From: Verrucomicrobiia bacterium
Lineage (GTDB): Bacteria > Verrucomicrobiota > Verrucomicrobiia > Opitutales > Opitutaceae
Length of the DNA: 32,680 nucleotides
Direction of reading: 5' to 3'
Assembly: GCA_011525695.1 (NCBI GenBank)
Contig: WYBX01000073.1
Location: 1 to 32,680, forward strand
Positions within the stretch are counted from its first letter, which is position 1. Each line of letters begins with the position of its first letter. Positions 30,538 to 32,680 of the stretch are shown here, piece after piece. The notes under the pieces are model-generated. The model was given only the letters and a program-made list of their open reading frames with translations. It had not been told where the DNA came from and searched no databases. The position numbers and the translations under genes were made by a program.

Positions 30538-30677
30538 ACGTGACACGCCAATAATGTTGGCCCCGACGGGCTGTCAAGGGTCACGCAGCGGGCGATGGTT
30601 CGACGTCCGCACCCGGCGGGTAGGCCCGTGGATCCTCCAACCAGCCGGGCATCGTGATCTTTCTCCCACATCTTTGT

Positions 30678-30716
30678 CTTTCTCTTTCGCCCCGCCGGCA
30701 GCGGGCGCAGAGAAAG
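30678..30716 (-). terminator. Stem-loop downstream of the DEAD-box helicase gene
   Basis: CTTTCTCT (30678-30685) pairs with AGAGAAAG (30709-30716), and the inner CGCCC/GGGCG plus GC/GC pairs continue the stem around a CGGCA loop, with small internal mismatches. It lies about 30 bp past the helicase stop on the minus strand. There is no clean T-run after it, so intrinsic termination is only probable. Confidence 0.45.
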
Positions 30717-30742
30717 ATTAAGAGAAAGAATCAAGAGAAAGA
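30709..30742. repeat. Three tandem AGAGAAAGA units
   Basis: AGAGAAAGA occurs at 30709-30717, 30721-30729 and 30734-30742, spaced 12-13 bp. The first unit is also the right arm of the adjacent stem-loop. The array lies directly after the helicase stop codon. Confidence 0.65.
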
Positions 30743-30746
30743 ACGG

Positions 30747-32489
30747 CTAAGCCACGCCCTCGCCCGCCCGGGCGGGTGCGAGCACGACACCCTTCAGCTT
30801 GATGCCGGTGAGCTTCTTCACGATGAAGTCCGCCTCGGAATCGGCGACATCCGCCAGCGTATGCCGCTGATGGATATCGATGGCGCCGACCACGCTGGCG
30901 GGAAGCCGCGTGACGCCCGCGATCTTGCCGACGATGTCGGCAATCGTCACGAGCTGCTTGCGGCCGACGTTGAGAAAGATTGCGGCCATCCCCGGCTCGC
31001 GGCCGGTTCGTGCCGGCCGCTCATACTTCTGCTTCCTCGCCCGGGGCCGATCACTCTCTTCCGCCGTACCGGGATCGTGGGCCGTCGGCTCCGGCAGCAC
31101 TGGCGCCGGTTTCGGAGCCGCCACCTTCCCGGCCCAGGCCGGCGCAGGCTTGACCGAAGCGGTCGGTCCCGGCGGGGACGCCTTCTTTTCCGGCACGCCG
31201 GTTGCACCCTGCAACAAATGGATCAAGGCCGAGCAGATGTCCGTGCTGGCATATCCCTGGTCCAGCAACCGATCGATCATCGCATCATGCGGCTTGAAGT
31301 TCCTGGCCTCGAGGGTGGATCGGATCTTCTCAAAGAACACGTTGGTCCGCGCCTCCTCGACCTCGTCGAGCGAAGGGATTTTCCCGCGCCGGAGGTCGAG
31401 CTTCGCCCAGCGGACCATGCTCTGCAGTTTGTAGATCTCTTGACCGGAGACGAACGTGAACGCCCGTCCCTTCCGGCCGGCCCGGCCGGTCCGCCCGATC
31501 CGGTGCGTATAGTCCTCCGCGTCGTTCGGCAGATCGAAGTTGAAGACGACTTCGAGATCGTCGACATCGAGCCCGCGCGCCGCGACATCCGTGGCGACGA
31601 GGAACTCGAAGGCCCGGCGGCGGAATTTTTCCATCACGCGATCCCGCTGCGCCTGGGAAATGTCGCCGTGCAGCCGGTCGGTCAGATACCCGCGGGCATG
31701 CAGGTGCTCGTCCAGATCATCGACCATGATCTTCGTGCTGCAAAAGATGATCCCGTAGCGGAAATCGTTCACGTCGATCAGCCGCGTCAACGCCTCGATC
31801 TTCGAGCGGCGGTCCACCTCGAAATACGTCTGTTCCACCTGCGGCCGGTTCTGCGCGACCGACTCGATCTTGATCCACGCCGGATCCCTCGAATACCGCC
31901 GGATCAGATCCTGGATCGCCCGCGGGATCGTGGCCGAGAAGAAGAGCAGCTGGCGCTCCGCCGGGACCGCCTCGAGGATGTGCTCGATGTCGTCCCGGAA
32001 TCCCATGTCGAGCATCCGATCTGTCTCGTCGAGCACGACGAGCTGCAAGCGATCGAGCTTCAGCGTGCCCCGCTCCATGTGATCCATCACGCGCCCCGGC
32101 GTGCCGATGACAATCTGCACGCCCGCCGCCAGGGCCCGGAACTGCCGTTCGTAACTCTGGCCCCCATAGATCGGCACGCCCGCCACGCCTTTTCGGAAGA
32201 GCGCCAGCTTGCCGGTCTCCTCCGCCACCTGCACCGCCAGCTCCCGTGTCGGGCAGAGGATCAACACCTGCACTGCGCGCAGCTTCGGATCGACCTTTTC
32301 GATCGCCGGGATCGCGAATGCCGCCGTCTTGCCGGAGCCGGTCGAGGACTGGCCGACCACATCGCGTCCCGCCAGGATCGGCGGAATCACGGCGGTCTGG
32401 ATCGGCGAAGCCTCCTCGAAGCCGAGCCGGGCGACGGCCTTCAGCAGGTCGGAGGAAAGCCCAAGTTGATCGAACGGACGCTTTTCCAT
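30747..32489 (-). CDS. DEAD-box RNA helicase, DeaD/CsdA-like with C-terminal RNA-binding domain
   Basis: 580 aa from the ATG at 32489. Helicase core in order: Q-motif (F6 to Q31), motif I SSTGSGKT (48-55, usually AQTGSGKT), CPTRELA (79-85), GTPGR, motif II DETD (154-157) in place of DEAD, SAT (185-187), ATDVAARGLDV and HRIGRTGRAGR. After a helical extension and a Pro/Ala/Lys-rich linker (about 430-500) comes a DbpA-type RNA-binding domain (FLNVGRKQLVTIADIVGKIA to about 575). Proteins of this kind unwind RNA in ribosome assembly and cold adaptation. The DETD variant is conservative enough to keep ATPase chemistry, since both Asp and the Glu remain. It is monocistronic by appearance. Confidence 0.94.
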   Translation of the reverse strand: MEKRPFDQLGLSSDLLKAVARLGFEEASPIQTAVIPPILAGRDVVGQSSTGSGKTAAFAIPAIEKVDPKLRAVQVLILCPTRELAVQVAEETGKLALFRKGVAGVPIYGGQSYERQFRALAAGVQIVIGTPGRVMDHMERGTLKLDRLQLVVLDETDRMLDMGFRDDIEHILEAVPAERQLLFFSATIPRAIQDLIRRYSRDPAWIKIESVAQNRPQVEQTYFEVDRRSKIEALTRLIDVNDFRYGIIFCSTKIMVDDLDEHLHARGYLTDRLHGDISQAQRDRVMEKFRRRAFEFLVATDVAARGLDVDDLEVVFNFDLPNDAEDYTHRIGRTGRAGRKGRAFTFVSGQEIYKLQSMVRWAKLDLRRGKIPSLDEVEEARTNVFFEKIRSTLEARNFKPHDAMIDRLLDQGYASTDICSALIHLLQGATGVPEKKASPPGPTASVKPAPAWAGKVAAPKPAPVLPEPTAHDPGTAEESDRPRARKQKYERPARTGREPGMAAIFLNVGRKQLVTIADIVGKIAGVTRLPASVVGAIDIHQRHTLADVADSEADFIVKKLTGIKLKGVVLAPARAGEGVA

Positions 32490-32537
32490 GGTGCGAGTGA
32501 GGTCGCCTGGCCGTGAAGGTCAAACGTGCGCAGTGTC

Positions 32538-32558
32538 TCAGATTTCAGATTTCAAATC
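32538..32558. repeat. Heptad repeat upstream of the helicase gene
   Basis: TCAGATT, TCAGATT and TCAAATC follow in a strict 7-bp register. The array is bracketed by CAGTG (32531-32535) and CACTG (32558-32562), a 5-bp inverted repeat. It lies about 50 bp upstream of the helicase start, in its presumed promoter or leader region. Confidence 0.55.
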
Positions 32559-32622
32559 ACTGTCGTCCCACAGAAATTTGTGAAACCGGAGGGAGAAAAG
32601 CGGTTCGGCTGCACGGGTTAGA

Positions 32623-32638
32623 CCTGCCACAAGGCAGG
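32623..32638. other. Short hairpin near the right edge
   Basis: CCTGCC-ACAA-GGCAGG is a perfect 6-bp stem with a 4-base loop, followed on the plus strand by an A-rich stretch. The gene it belongs to is outside the window, so a terminator or leader hairpin cannot be decided. Confidence 0.35.
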
Positions 32639-32680
32639 GGATGAAAAACAAAAACCCGATACAACCGAACCGTCGGCAAA

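Noticed and set aside
29920..32489. Helicase plus HNH nuclease as a defence system
   Set aside because: The helicase is an ordinary DeaD/CsdA-like RNA helicase and the HNH protein is a common chromosomal type; about 200 bp with a stem-loop separates them and no other defence gene is near.
30654..32516. A 620-codon open frame on the plus strand opposite the helicase gene
   Set aside because: It is the antisense of a clear DEAD-box helicase; its Arg/His/Asp-rich composition is what GC-rich codons give on the opposite strand.
2494..32625. Shared 11-mer GGGTTAGACCT near both ends of the window
   Set aside because: A window this long is expected to contain many 11-mer matches by chance, and no further similarity surrounds it.

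Overview
The window is high-GC bacterial chromosome, fully packed with genes on both strands. The gene content suggests a Verrucomicrobiota bacterium, most likely of the Opitutaceae. The pointers are a hemX-hemA pair, a large NHL/Ig-like surface protein, degenerate heptad repeats between genes, many short palindromes and an almost complete lack of Shine-Dalgarno sites. This placement is inference; there is no rRNA or other marker here to fix it. No tRNA, rRNA, CRISPR array, insertion sequence or prophage was seen.

Left part (1-4853, minus strand): the N-terminal 783 residues of a secreted NHL-propeller/Ig-repeat protein that runs off the left edge; about 500 bp without a recognisable gene; an unknown 216-aa protein; and an acyl-CoA dehydrogenase. 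Two of these genes have their stop codons inside copies of a palindromic repeat.

Metabolic operon (5032-12398, plus strand, divergent from the dehydrogenase): six closely spaced genes. They encode a B12-binding/G-protein chaperone, an acyl-CoA mutase, a biotin-dependent carboxyltransferase beta subunit, AtuA, the small domain usually fused to the end of AtuA, and an enoyl-CoA hydratase. The first two genes together are IcmF (isobutyryl-CoA mutase fused) split into two polypeptides. With the divergent dehydrogenase this looks like a branched acyl-CoA degradation module that combines carbon-skeleton rearrangement with beta-carboxylation. It is the most interesting part of the window.

Middle (12399-20000): a palindrome-rich gap; hemX and hemA (start of tetrapyrrole synthesis); a secreted or lipoprotein-like amidohydrolase; a TIM-barrel isomerase; a TVP38/DedA-like membrane protein; and a cardiolipin-synthase-like phospholipase D protein. 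The two lipid/membrane genes are divergent neighbours.

Right part (19980-32680): valS, an orphan receiver protein and an NADPH-FMN reductase on the minus strand; divergent glnD (nitrogen signalling) followed by a soluble GAF-GAF histidine kinase and a small membrane protein; a dense repeat cluster with covarying hairpins; then, on the minus strand, a DEAD-box RNA helicase, an HNH nuclease and a double-ACT regulator.
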